A stretch of DNA of 64,000 bases from Roseibium sediminicola. Its GTDB lineage: Bacteria > Pseudomonadota > Alphaproteobacteria > Rhizobiales > Stappiaceae. The notes beneath the pieces were generated by a model that did no database searches, had not been told where the DNA came from, and saw nothing but the letters and a program-made list of their open reading frames with translations. Positions 16,037 to 24,642 of this stretch are shown piece after piece. A program made the position numbers and the translations under genes. The stretch spans positions 1 to 64,000 of the forward strand of contig NZ_JALNMJ010000025.1 in the NCBI RefSeq assembly GCF_023156505.1. The letters run 5' to 3'. Numbering within the stretch: position 1 is the first letter of the stretch; every line of letters starts with the position of its first letter.

Positions 16037-17914
16037 TCAGCCGGCCTTGGTGCTGGCGACGTTTTCCATTTCTTCAAAACAGACCGTCTGATTGCGGCCG
16101 CCATGCTTGGCCGCATAAAGCGCCTTGTCCGCATGGTTCAGGAAATCATCAAGACTGTGCAGCGTGTCCAGGGGCGCCCAACTCGAAAGACCCAGGCTGG
16201 CGGTCACGGAAATCATTTCGCCGCGATGCTGGATTTCCGTTGCCGCGATCTTCTGCCGGATGCGTTCGGCAACGGCCATCGCGCCACAGCGGTCGGTGGA
16301 CGGCAGCAGCACGGAGAACTCCTCGCCGCCAACCCTGGCGGCGAGGTCAATACCGTCGCGGAGTTCGCCTTCGATGACCCGGCTGACCGCCTTGATCGCT
16401 TCGTCGCCCATGTCGTGGCCATAGGTGTCGTTGACCGATTTGAAATGATCGATGTCCAGCGTGAGTAAAGACAGAACCTGACCGTAGCGCTTCGCCCGCG
16501 CCACCTCGTCTTCCGCGACTTCCATGAAGCGGCGACGGTTCGCAAGCCCGGTCAGCGGGTCGGTTGTCGCCAGCTGCTCCAGCTTCCGGCGCAGGGCCTT
16601 TTCTTCCGTGACATCCACCGCCGCCCCGACAATGGAGGGCCGGCTTTCGCCGTCCAGCACCATTCTGGCCTTGTAGATCACGACATCCCGGGCCGGCATG
16701 CCATTGTCCGGCACGATCTGGCGCTCATAGACATGGCGGTTCTGAGGGCTATCAAGCAGATCCTGATCTGTCTCCTCGATCCATTTGGCAACATCTTCGC
16801 CATAGATCTCCGTGGTCGTCTTGCCGAGAATATCGTCGGGTTTCCGGCCATGCAGGCTGGCAAAGGCCTGGTTGATAAGGTCCGTGCGCCCATCACCGTT
16901 GCGACGGTAGATCGGTACGGGAATGACATCGATCAGGGTCTGCAGGGACAAACGATCCCTTTCGGATTGACGCAAGAGACCCGCCTTCTCTGCGGCCGCC
17001 TTCTTTCTTGCGGCTTCCGACAGCACGTACCAGAAGATCAGGATCCCGAGAAAAACAAGAATGAGCCCAATGCTCAGGGCCGTGGTCTGGTAGATCCGCC
17101 CTCTGGTATCCGCGAGATAATCTAGGGACGGAAGGTAGGCGACATCCCATCTGGTGCCCGCAACTGCCACCCGTCCGGGTATCGACGCGGCTTCCTCTTC
17201 GCTCAAGGTGCCCTCGCGGTCGAAAGTCTCCCGCCACCCGGCTGCCGTTGCCTCAATCAACTCGGGGCGGTCGTTTCTCAGCAGGACCAGCCGGTGATGC
17301 GGCAATTCATGGCCATGAAGAATACGAACCAGTTCCTGTGGCCGGAAGCTGATCATCAGGAGCCCGCTGGTCTCGTCGGTCGCGGTCCAGCGCGCACTCA
17401 GATCAAAATGATAGTTGTGGGCCTGAGGATGGATGAAAGGATGATAGTCCGGAGCAACAGCGTTGCCCGCATGCCCATGTAGTTTTTCGACCGCAGAGAC
17501 AAGCGCAAACTCATGCATGTCCGTTCGGCAGGCCTGCCCTACAAACTCACCTAGATCATCAGGTACAAACTCGCCGTCAGACCGTCGGGCGACGTATGTA
17601 AAATGTCCTGGAAAATAGTCCGAGACGAGCGATCGGATTTTCGTGTCCAGGTCTTCTTCTTCCGGGTTCTTCACCAGCGTATTCAACAGCTCGGCGTGAT
17701 TCTTGGCAAAAGCCTGAACCAGCACTTTGCGCCGCTCGACAAAGTCTCGGATATACGCGGCCGCATCGTTCGACGAGCGCTCCATGGCGGCATATTCGCC
17801 TGTTTGGAAACTTGTCAATTCGCGTTTCGCCGAGACGCCGAGGAAACCAGCGGCGACAACACCGCCCAAAACAGACGCAATCAGCAAAGGTAAGGTGCTT
17901 GTCGCTTTGAACAT
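16037..17914 (-). CDS. Membrane PAS-GGDEF diguanylate cyclase
   Basis: A 625-residue signalling protein making cyclic di-GMP from GTP. Order: TM1 (about 8-28), a periplasmic sensor region of about 240 residues, TM2 (about 270-297), a PAS domain (about 320-440, 'NQAFASLHGRKPDDILGKT') and a GGDEF domain at the C-terminus (about 450-615). The active-site motif is GGEEF in 'LAARVGGEEFSVLLP', which is catalytically competent in other proteins. The allosteric inhibitory RxxD site five residues upstream is absent (DGID instead). Start ATG 17914 has GGAGG 9 bases upstream. No neighbouring partner gene. Confidence 0.9.
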   Translation of the reverse strand: MFKATSTLPLLIASVLGGVVAAGFLGVSAKRELTSFQTGEYAAMERSSNDAAAYIRDFVERRKVLVQAFAKNHAELLNTLVKNPEEEDLDTKIRSLVSDYFPGHFTYVARRSDGEFVPDDLGEFVGQACRTDMHEFALVSAVEKLHGHAGNAVAPDYHPFIHPQAHNYHFDLSARWTATDETSGLLMISFRPQELVRILHGHELPHHRLVLLRNDRPELIEATAAGWRETFDREGTLSEEEAASIPGRVAVAGTRWDVAYLPSLDYLADTRGRIYQTTALSIGLILVFLGILIFWYVLSEAARKKAAAEKAGLLRQSERDRLSLQTLIDVIPVPIYRRNGDGRTDLINQAFASLHGRKPDDILGKTTTEIYGEDVAKWIEETDQDLLDSPQNRHVYERQIVPDNGMPARDVVIYKARMVLDGESRPSIVGAAVDVTEEKALRRKLEQLATTDPLTGLANRRRFMEVAEDEVARAKRYGQVLSLLTLDIDHFKSVNDTYGHDMGDEAIKAVSRVIEGELRDGIDLAARVGGEEFSVLLPSTDRCGAMAVAERIRQKIAATEIQHRGEMISVTASLGLSSWAPLDTLHSLDDFLNHADKALYAAKHGGRNQTVCFEEMENVASTKAG

Positions 17915-18092
17915 TTCCAGGTCCCTCCGCAAAGGAAACTATCCAAATAGTCTTACCAATTTAACTGTTACCCGAACTGGGCACCTCGTAATATTTACGA
18001 TGAAAATCAATTTTGTTCCGAAACTGGACCACTCAATTTTAAATACATCATCATTTTTCCCTGACTGTACCCGATCGACCAGATATGACGGC

Positions 18093-18124
18093 CTCCAGCC
18101 CAGCCAGGAGCGAATGGGCTGGAG
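18093..18124. other. Hairpin downstream of the propeller gene
   Basis: A perfect 10-bp inverted repeat CTCCAGCCCA / TGGGCTGGAG with a 12-base loop, 25 bp past the stop of the minus-strand gene at 18149. It has no U-tract, so it may be an RNA 3' end stabiliser or a weak terminator. Confidence 0.4.
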
Positions 18125-18148
18125 ACTTGGCCAGGGTTTCGAGTGTCG

Positions 18149-19366
18149 TCAGGCAATAAACTGCGCCGCGAAGACCCAGGTGGCGCCGGTCATGGAGTTG
18201 TCGCCGGGGCCACCCGACAGAATGGTCCGCCCATCTCCACTGAGCGCCACGGACGTTCCCTGAAGAGCCTTGCCGGACGCTCCCGTACCCACCAGTTTCT
18301 CGCCGCATTGCAGCCAGGTACCGGAGTTTTTCTGAAAGACCCAGACGGCCCCCTCATCGGAATTGTCGTCGTCGCCGCCAACGGCAATCGTCTTGCCATC
18401 CGACGATATGGCGACCGCGCCGCCCTGCCCGGCCGTTCCCGTTGCCCCGGTCCCGACAAGCTTGCTGCCCTCCTGGGTCCAGATGCCGCTGGTGCGCGTG
18501 AAGATCCAGGTCGCGCCGGTCTGGCCGTTGTCCTGGTTTTCACCCAGAACGAACGTGCTTCCATCATGGGAGACAGCGAGCGCCGTATTCTGGCCATACG
18601 GGTCCGGCACGCCGCCGGAGCCTGTCAGATAGTTGCCCTGTTGCTGCCAACCGCCGGAATTGGCGAAGACCCAGACCGGCGCCGTGTCCTGCACTTCCAG
18701 AGCACTGCCGATGACAAGCGTCTGCCCGTCCCCCGACAGAGCCAGCGCGGCGCCCTGGTTGGCCTTGCCGCTGTAACCGGAACCGACGAGCTTGCTGCCG
18801 GATTGGGACCACGTGCCGGTCGAGCGGGTAAAGATCCAGACCGCACCGACGGCATAATCATCGCCATTGCCGCCGATTGCGGCCGTGTTGCCATCGGCCG
18901 ACAGGCCGACGGCCGCGCCCTGCATCGGTTCACCGACATAGCCCGACCCGACCAGTTTGGCGCCCTGTTGCGTCCAGATCCCGTTTGTGCGGGTAAAGAC
19001 CCACGCCGCGCCCACAAGACCGTTGTCACCGCTGCCGCCGGCAATCACGGTGTTGCCGTCCTCTGAAATTGCAACCGAGGTTCCAAGACCCGGGGCTCCG
19101 ACGCCATCGCTGCCGGTCAGCTTTGCACCCTGCTGAGTCCAGCTGTCGCCGCTCCGGACAAATATCCAGATCGCCCCGGTGCCCTCGTTGTCGTTGCTGC
19201 CACCGACCACGGCGGTCGTCCCGTCCGCGGAAATCGCGACGGTGCCCTGCTGGCTGTCGCCAAGCGCGTTGGATCCGACGAGTTTTGCGCCAAGCTGCGC
19301 ATAAGGGGCGAAGACCGGATAATCCGATGATGTGTCTTCTGCTTCCGGCCGTTCTGAAATGCTCAT
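18149..19366 (-). CDS. Seven-repeat beta-propeller (FG-GAP-like) protein, function unknown
   Basis: A 405-residue protein made almost wholly of seven tandem repeats of about 54 residues from residue 24 to the end. The consensus is W.Q.G.KL.GSG, then a 'G..VAIS.DG.T...GG..DN...GA.WVF' half. This matches FG-GAP_2-type units and should fold as a seven-bladed propeller. There is no Sec signal, lipobox or membrane helix, so a cytoplasmic or non-classically exported location is likely. I chose ATG 19366, with GGGAGGAG upstream. It stands alone between the cyclase and a chemoreceptor. Binding or scaffold role is a guess. Confidence 0.75.
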   Translation of the reverse strand: MSISERPEAEDTSSDYPVFAPYAQLGAKLVGSNALGDSQQGTVAISADGTTAVVGGSNDNEGTGAIWIFVRSGDSWTQQGAKLTGSDGVGAPGLGTSVAISEDGNTVIAGGSGDNGLVGAAWVFTRTNGIWTQQGAKLVGSGYVGEPMQGAAVGLSADGNTAAIGGNGDDYAVGAVWIFTRSTGTWSQSGSKLVGSGYSGKANQGAALALSGDGQTLVIGSALEVQDTAPVWVFANSGGWQQQGNYLTGSGGVPDPYGQNTALAVSHDGSTFVLGENQDNGQTGATWIFTRTSGIWTQEGSKLVGTGATGTAGQGGAVAISSDGKTIAVGGDDDNSDEGAVWVFQKNSGTWLQCGEKLVGTGASGKALQGTSVALSGDGRTILSGGPGDNSMTGATWVFAAQFIA

Positions 19367-19480
19367 GACTGCTCCTCCCTTGAGGCTGTATCGGAGCGCG
19401 GGTTGCGCAACGCAGAAACACACTCAATCAATAGTTTTAAGATTTTGAAAAACAGCCAAAAGAAGAGAGGGTGCCCAAAC

Positions 19481-19510
19481 AAAAAGCCTCCGGCCGAACG
19501 GCCGGAGGCT
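19481..19510 (-). terminator. Rho-independent terminator of the chemoreceptor gene
   Basis: An 11-bp perfect stem AGCCTCCGGCC / GGCCGGAGGCT with a GAAC loop; on the minus strand it is followed by TTTTT. Confidence 0.88.
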
Positions 19511-19535
19511 CGAATTGAACCGAGATCCTCTCAAG

Positions 19536-21980
19536 TCAGGCCGCAGCGACCCGGTTGAGGAAAGTCTCGATGCCCCGTTTCAAGTCGCCGCTGCGGTTGC
19601 TGAGATCGCCGGACGCGGTCAGGACATCGCCCGAAGCTTCCTTGGTCTCATCGACGGCTTGTGCGAGACGGGCCATGTTTGACTGCACAGCCTGCGTGCT
19701 TTGCGCGGCCCGCTGGACGTTTCCGGAGATTTCGTTTGTCGCCGAGCCCTGCTGGCTGACCGCGGCCGAAATCGCCTGGGTGTAGCCATTGACCTCTTCC
19801 ATCGTGTCGGAGATCGCAGCGATCGCCGTCACGGCCTCGCTGGTGGAGGACTGGATGGTCTGGATCTGCGAGGAGATCTCCTCCGTTGCCTTGGAGGTCT
19901 GGGTCGCCAGTTCCTTCACTTCCGCTGCGACCACCGCGAAGCCCTTGCCGGCTTCACCGGCCCGCGCTGCCTCGATCGTGGCGTTGAGTGCCAAAAGATT
20001 GGTCTGCTCGGCAATCGCCTGAATGAGCGTGACCACTTCGCCGATCTTGGAAGCAGCTTCCGCCAGGCCCTGAACCTTTCCGTTGGTCTCGTGCACCGCA
20101 CTTGTGGCCGAGGTAACGATGTCGGAGGAGCGCTGCACCTGGTCACCGATTTCGGCGATGGAGGCGGACAATTCCTCCGCCGCGCCGGCCACGTTTTCAA
20201 CGCTCATGCTGGCATCTTCACTGACGCGGGCCGTGTCGCCCGCCTGGGCCGCACTGCTTTCGGCAATGCCGCCGAGCGCCGACGATGTTCGCGACATGCC
20301 CGCGGCCGTCTCATCGAGGGCGCCGAGCAGCCCCTGGACCTCCTCACGGAAGCCGGCGATCAGCCGTTCGATCTCCACCTGGCGGGCATTCTGGGCCTCG
20401 CGATGGGCATTGGCCTCGCCTTCGAGGCGGACGCGCTCACGGGCATTTTCCTGGAACACCTGGACCGTCCGGCTCATGTCACCGATTTCATCGCGCTGAT
20501 CGGTGGACGGAATCGTCACATCGATATCGCCTTCCGCCAGACGCCCCATGGCTTCGGTCAGCGACCGGGTCGGCCGCGTGATGACAAGGGACAGGACAAA
20601 GGCCAGGAGGCCGCCGACAACCACCGCCGCCACAAGCGCCACCGCAATCAGCCCGAGCGCGGTATCGGCGCGGGCATAGGCACTGGCGGACTGCGCTTCG
20701 GTCAGACCGGCAATCACCCGCCGGACATCGGCCGAGATTGCCACAAGCGATTCCCGTTTGATGTCGAAGGCATCCTTGGCCGTCACCATGCCGGCAAATT
20801 CGGTCTCGTAGGCAGAGACTTCCTGCTCGATCGCCGCCACCGCATCGGTGATTTCTGGGAACGCGGCGCTGTCGGCCTTGAGGAGGTTCGCCAGATAGCG
20901 CAGGGTCTCGATCCGGTTGACGACTTCGTCTGCGCCCATAGATTCAAAGCCTGCGAAGAACTCCATGGTCGCGGAGCGGATTTCCAGCGAAGCCCGCAGG
21001 AATTTCGACGCGTTCACATTGACCAGTTCGACAATGCCGAGTTTGGAGGACGCCGCGCCGGCGATCTTCTTGGCCTCGTCGGTTGCCGCGTAAACCTCCT
21101 TGCGCAAGGCGGAGGCACGATCGTGAAGATCGCTCAAGCCAGCAACCAACTCAGCCGCCAATGATGCGGCGACCGGACCCGGCTGCGCGCCTTCGCCCTC
21201 GGGCTTCGGCAGTTTCGCGGCAAGGCCCTTGGCGGCCTCGGCAAAATCCTTCAGTTTCGCGGCATCCACCCCGTCGACCTTGAGCTTGGCAGATTTCTTG
21301 GCTGTCTTTTCCATGTCCTCGATGCCAGCCAGAACAGTGGTGGAAATCTCCGCCGTGAGGTCAGCACCCGCGCCTGCCTCGGCCATCAACGCCACAAGCT
21401 CCGCCGCGCCGTCCTCGATGTCGGAGAGGCCCCGGCCGATCTTGTCGCCCCGGTTGCGGCTGCCATCGGCCTTCTTGGCCGCACTGCCGGCATCGCGCTG
21501 GATCTTGGTCATCTGATCGGTGATCCGCACCGCCTGCGTTTCCAGACCGACGGCCGAACGCAGAAGCTTGTCGACCTGGGTACGCCGGTTTTCAACCGCG
21601 ACAACCACGCCCTCGAACTCGCCGCTCAGGCGGCCGACCAGAGCAATCGCTTCTTCAGTCGCTTCGTGGCCGCTGCCCGTGCCCGACACCTCGTCGAGCG
21701 CCACCAGCGAGGCTTCAAGCTGAGCGATTTGCGCGGCAGCGGCATCGGCAAGCTCGGCGCTGCGGCCGGAGAGATAAGCTTCCTGCGCCTGGGCGACCTG
21801 CTGCAGATTGGCCATGGCTGTGGTCGCCTTGGCGCTGACATCCGACTGGGACCGGAGCCCGAGGATCGCGGCCGTGCCGACGGCGCCAACCGCCGCAGCC
21901 ACCAGGATCATGGTGACAAACCCGCCGCCGACCTTCGCGGAGAAGCGGGCATTCTTCAATGGTGTAAGCAGCTTGGACAT
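19536..21980 (-). CDS. Methyl-accepting chemotaxis protein with very large helical sensor region
   Basis: An 814-residue chemoreceptor: TM1 at about residues 16-38, an extracytoplasmic, Ala-rich and helical region of about 400 residues, TM2 at about 440-467, HAMP (468-520) and the MA signalling domain (about 560-790). The hairpin tip reads '[21 protein letters not shown]' in the canonical form. The sensor region is much longer than 4-helix-bundle (about 160) or helical bimodular (about 250) sensors and has no Cache or PAS signature. It contains a Lys-rich stretch around '[10 protein letters not shown]'. No CheR-binding pentapeptide at the C-terminus (ends LNRVAAA). No che genes nearby. Confidence 0.92.
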   Translation of the reverse strand: MSKLLTPLKNARFSAKVGGGFVTMILVAAAVGAVGTAAILGLRSQSDVSAKATTAMANLQQVAQAQEAYLSGRSAELADAAAAQIAQLEASLVALDEVSGTGSGHEATEEAIALVGRLSGEFEGVVVAVENRRTQVDKLLRSAVGLETQAVRITDQMTKIQRDAGSAAKKADGSRNRGDKIGRGLSDIEDGAAELVALMAEAGAGADLTAEISTTVLAGIEDMEKTAKKSAKLKVDGVDAAKLKDFAEAAKGLAAKLPKPEGEGAQPGPVAASLAAELVAGLSDLHDRASALRKEVYAATDEAKKIAGAASSKLGIVELVNVNASKFLRASLEIRSATMEFFAGFESMGADEVVNRIETLRYLANLLKADSAAFPEITDAVAAIEQEVSAYETEFAGMVTAKDAFDIKRESLVAISADVRRVIAGLTEAQSASAYARADTALGLIAVALVAAVVVGGLLAFVLSLVITRPTRSLTEAMGRLAEGDIDVTIPSTDQRDEIGDMSRTVQVFQENARERVRLEGEANAHREAQNARQVEIERLIAGFREEVQGLLGALDETAAGMSRTSSALGGIAESSAAQAGDTARVSEDASMSVENVAGAAEELSASIAEIGDQVQRSSDIVTSATSAVHETNGKVQGLAEAASKIGEVVTLIQAIAEQTNLLALNATIEAARAGEAGKGFAVVAAEVKELATQTSKATEEISSQIQTIQSSTSEAVTAIAAISDTMEEVNGYTQAISAAVSQQGSATNEISGNVQRAAQSTQAVQSNMARLAQAVDETKEASGDVLTASGDLSNRSGDLKRGIETFLNRVAAA

Positions 21981-22283
21981 GTTTCCCCCGCAGTTTCCTT
22001 AAGTGAAAGCGCAGGGGGTTAATGAATTGATGCAGTTTTTCGGGACGACTTCTTGTTTCAGAAGGCGAATTAAATCCGACGTCGTTTTGTCTTTGCCAGC
22101 AAAGAGATACTTCCGGATTTTTATCTAAGTTTTTTTGCCCGAAAAAAATCAGGCACTCTGCTGAAAAAGCAGGCAGCCCCGGAATACTACCCATGAGCGT
22201 TAAATTCGGACTGATTCAACCCGCGTCAAAAGCACAGTCGGATTCGGCCTTGATACTCATTCTTACAGCATCAAGGCCCAGAA
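21981..22283. other. 303-bp intergenic region, no gene found
   Basis: Holds the AT-rich upstream region of the chemoreceptor (minus strand) and the 3' flank of the aromatic operon. A short hairpin CTGCT-GAAAA-AGCAG lies at 22156-22170. I see no open frame with a ribosome binding site and no clear terminator for the operon that ends at 22284. Confidence 0.5.
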
Positions 22284-22475
22284 TCACCGGGCTCTGGCTG
22301 CCTCGAGCAGGGCCTCAAGCTCTGTCAGATTGCCGATCCGGTTGGCCATCAGCAGGATCAGCCGGGCGTTGAACGCATCGCTCTCCGCCTTGCTGAGACC
22401 CTCATGCGCCGTCAGCAGCCGGGCGTAGAATTCGTCCGGCTTGTCCAGTTTCGGTGCCGTCACGCTGTCCGTCAT
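22284..22475 (-). CDS. DUF2783 small protein, probable partner of the FAD hydroxylase
   Basis: A 63-residue, mostly helical, soluble protein ('DEFYARLLTAHEGLSKAESDAFNARLILLMANRIG' region). It looks like DUF2783, a family usually encoded beside FAD-dependent aromatic hydroxylases. Its ATG overlaps the hydroxylase stop by four bases (ATGA), so the two are translationally coupled. In Pseudomonas putida U the 3-hydroxyphenylacetate 6-hydroxylase pairs a flavoprotein (MhaA) with a small coupling protein (MhaB); this pair may be equivalent. That equivalence is recalled knowledge plus inference, not shown by sequence alone. Confidence 0.72.
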   Translation of the reverse strand: MTDSVTAPKLDKPDEFYARLLTAHEGLSKAESDAFNARLILLMANRIGNLTELEALLEAARAR

Positions 22476-24091
22476 GCTGCCAGTTCCTTTTTGCCGAGAG
22501 CAATCGCCAGAGCCTGTTCGACTGCCGTCTCATCGAATCCCGTCCAGCGGGCGGCCACATGCTGGTCCGGACGTATCAGATAGACCGCCGACCCGACCTC
22601 CCCAAGATAGCGGTGTTTCAGGTCGCGGTTGATCTGGTTCGCGGCAATGGTCAAGCCCGTAATCTGGATGCCATCGAGTTCCATCTTTGCTGGCACCTCG
22701 GCCCCCAATCCCAGAAGCAGGAAGTCGCCGCCGATGCGGTCCAACAGCCAGCCTTCGGCAAACGGGGCGTCCACGGCTGGACTGCCGGGTCGGGTGCGCG
22801 CGGGCAGTCCCGCCGCGTCCGGACCGTTCAGCGGCGAGCCGTCATAGATGCAGGGCACGGAGAGGCGCCCGGAATTCACCAGCGGGCGCGCGAATTCGAA
22901 ATGTTCCGAGAGATCGAGTACGGCGTCGCGGAAAATCCGGCTGATTTCGGATTTCGGCGTGATGAAGTCGGTCGAGCGCGAGCTCTGCAGGATGTTCTCG
23001 TCCGCCGCCATTTCCCGCTCGACCGCATAACTGTCGAGCAGGCGCTCCGGTGCCTTGCCGTCCAGCACCAGTTTCAGCTTCCAGCCGAGATTGTCGGCGT
23101 CCTGGAAGCCGGAATTGGCGCCGCGCGCGCCGAAGGGCGAGACCTGGTGTGCGCTGTCGCCGGCAAAGATCACCCGGCCATGGCGGAACTGTTCCATGCG
23201 CCGGCACTGGAAGGTGTAGATCGACACCCATTCCAGGTCGAACTCGACATCCGGCCCGAGCATGTCCTTGAGCCGCAGGATGACGTTTTCCGGCTTTTTC
23301 TCTTTTTCCTTGTCAATGTCCCAGCCGAGCTGAAGATCAATGCGCCAGACCCCGTCGGGCTGCTTGTGCAGGAGCGCGGACTGATCCTTGTTGAAGGGCG
23401 GGTCGAACCAGAACCAGCGCTCGGTCGGAAAATCCGCCTTCATGATCACGTCGGCAATCAGGAAGTTGTCCTCAAACACCCGGCCGACAAAGTCGAGATC
23501 GAGCATCTTGCGCGTCGGTGACCCGGCACCGTCACAGGCGATCAGCCAATCGGCTTCCAGATTGTAGGCCCCTTCCGGCGTTTCGACGGTCACCAGAGTG
23601 TGGTCGTCATAGGCGGTTAGGTTGGCAACCTTGTTGCCGCCGCGGATTTCCACCGGCTTGCCTTCGGCCTGCAAGGCCCGGATGCGCTCGACCAGGAACA
23701 GTTCGCAGTAATATTGCTGGAGGTTGATAAAGGCCGGGCGTTTGTGGCCCTCTTCCGGCAGCAGGTTGAAGTCATAGACCTGACGGTCGCCGAAAAAGAC
23801 CTTGCCGACATTCCAGACGACACCCTTGTCCTCCATCTCGTCGCCGCAGCCGAGCCGGTCGAAGATCTCAAGAGACCGCTTGGAGAAACAGATCGCACGG
23901 GAACCGACGCTGACCTTGTCATTGTCGTCGAGCACGACCACCGGCACATCCGCCTGGGCCAGATCGATTGCCGTGGCGAGACCCACCGGTCCAGCGCCGA
24001 TGATCACCACGGGGTGGCGTACCGGCGACGGCGCGTCCTGGTCCGGCGACCACTTGTAAGGGTAAAGCGGCGCTTCGAAGAGTTTGGTCAC
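22472..24091 (-). CDS. FAD-dependent aromatic hydroxylase (MhpA/MhaA-like)
   Basis: A 539-residue class A flavoprotein monooxygenase. Visible: the Rossmann GxGxxG as 'VVIIGAGPVGLATAIDLA' (about 29-46), the DG motif 'LIACDGAGSPTR' (about 185-196), the GD motif 'VIFAGDSAHQVSPFGARG' (about 308-325) and a thioredoxin-like C-terminal domain as in PHBH/MhpA relatives. It would add a hydroxyl to a phenolic ring using NAD(P)H and O2. Position in a homogentisate operon suggests it makes homogentisate, e.g. from 3-hydroxyphenylacetate. Start is GTG with GGGAGGAG upstream. Overlaps the DUF2783 gene by four bases and follows the DinB gene by 23 bp. Confidence 0.88.
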   Translation of the reverse strand: MTKLFEAPLYPYKWSPDQDAPSPVRHPVVIIGAGPVGLATAIDLAQADVPVVVLDDNDKVSVGSRAICFSKRSLEIFDRLGCGDEMEDKGVVWNVGKVFFGDRQVYDFNLLPEEGHKRPAFINLQQYYCELFLVERIRALQAEGKPVEIRGGNKVANLTAYDDHTLVTVETPEGAYNLEADWLIACDGAGSPTRKMLDLDFVGRVFEDNFLIADVIMKADFPTERWFWFDPPFNKDQSALLHKQPDGVWRIDLQLGWDIDKEKEKKPENVILRLKDMLGPDVEFDLEWVSIYTFQCRRMEQFRHGRVIFAGDSAHQVSPFGARGANSGFQDADNLGWKLKLVLDGKAPERLLDSYAVEREMAADENILQSSRSTDFITPKSEISRIFRDAVLDLSEHFEFARPLVNSGRLSVPCIYDGSPLNGPDAAGLPARTRPGSPAVDAPFAEGWLLDRIGGDFLLLGLGAEVPAKMELDGIQITGLTIAANQINRDLKHRYLGEVGSAVYLIRPDQHVAARWTGFDETAVEQALAIALGKKELAA

Positions 24092-24114
24092 AGGGTCTCC
24101 TCCCGGCTCCTGCG

Positions 24115-24639
24115 TCAGAGATATTTTTCGGCCGCCGGATGGCGGTCGAAATCGAGAAAGAATTCATCAAGCTGCGGCGGGGCGACGTCCGTTCCCGCCA
24201 GCATGGCATGCACCTGGCCCCGATGATGGATCTGGTGCTGGAACAGATGCAGCAGCGTGTTGGCGACGGTTTCTTCAAACCGGCCATTCTTGCCGCGGTC
24301 CTGCACCACCTTGCGGTCCAGATCGGTTTTTGTGAGCCCGTCGCAGAAGCCGATCAGCATCCGGTCGAGCAGTTCCTGGGCTTCCTTCAGCTCCGCGGCC
24401 GTTTCCAGATGCGGTGCATCGAAGACCGTGAGCCCCCTTCCCTCTTCCCTCAAAGCATCGAGGTAATAGCGGTCGACCTCCCAGTTGTGATTGAGGGTCT
24501 CCCGGATCGACGGAAAGAAATTCGTCCGCTCCGCCGCGAACGCCTCCTGCGAAAGCCTGCAGCAGGCTTCATAGAGACGCTCGTTGGCATAGGCGTTATT
24601 ACGCGCCATCAGGTGGATGTGGTCGAGGGCGGTGGTCAT
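24115..24639 (-). CDS. DinB-family metal-binding protein, candidate maleylacetoacetate isomerase
   Basis: A 174-residue four-helix-bundle protein of the DinB superfamily. The three metal-binding histidines of the fold are present: His51 ('LNHNWEVDRYY') and the HxxxH pair His135/His139 ('HQIHHRGQVHAM'). Known members include thiol-dependent isomerases such as mycothiol-dependent maleylpyruvate isomerase. The operon has homogentisate dioxygenase and fumarylacetoacetate hydrolase but no glutathione-transferase-type isomerase, so this gene occupies the missing step by context. It lies 3 bp after the MBL gene. Family is well supported; the isomerase role is inference. Confidence 0.82.
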   Translation of the reverse strand: MTTALDHIHLMARNNAYANERLYEACCRLSQEAFAAERTNFFPSIRETLNHNWEVDRYYLDALREEGRGLTVFDAPHLETAAELKEAQELLDRMLIGFCDGLTKTDLDRKVVQDRGKNGRFEETVANTLLHLFQHQIHHRGQVHAMLAGTDVAPPQLDEFFLDFDRHPAAEKYL

Positions 24640-24642
24640 GCC

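Noticed and set aside
18149-19366. Regular repeats considered as a CRISPR array
   Set aside because: The period is about 160 bp, fully coding and diverged at the DNA level; they are protein repeats.
19701-21164. 487-residue plus-strand frame opposite the chemoreceptor
   Set aside because: Antisense shadow of a repetitive, GC-rich coding region with no recognisable motif.
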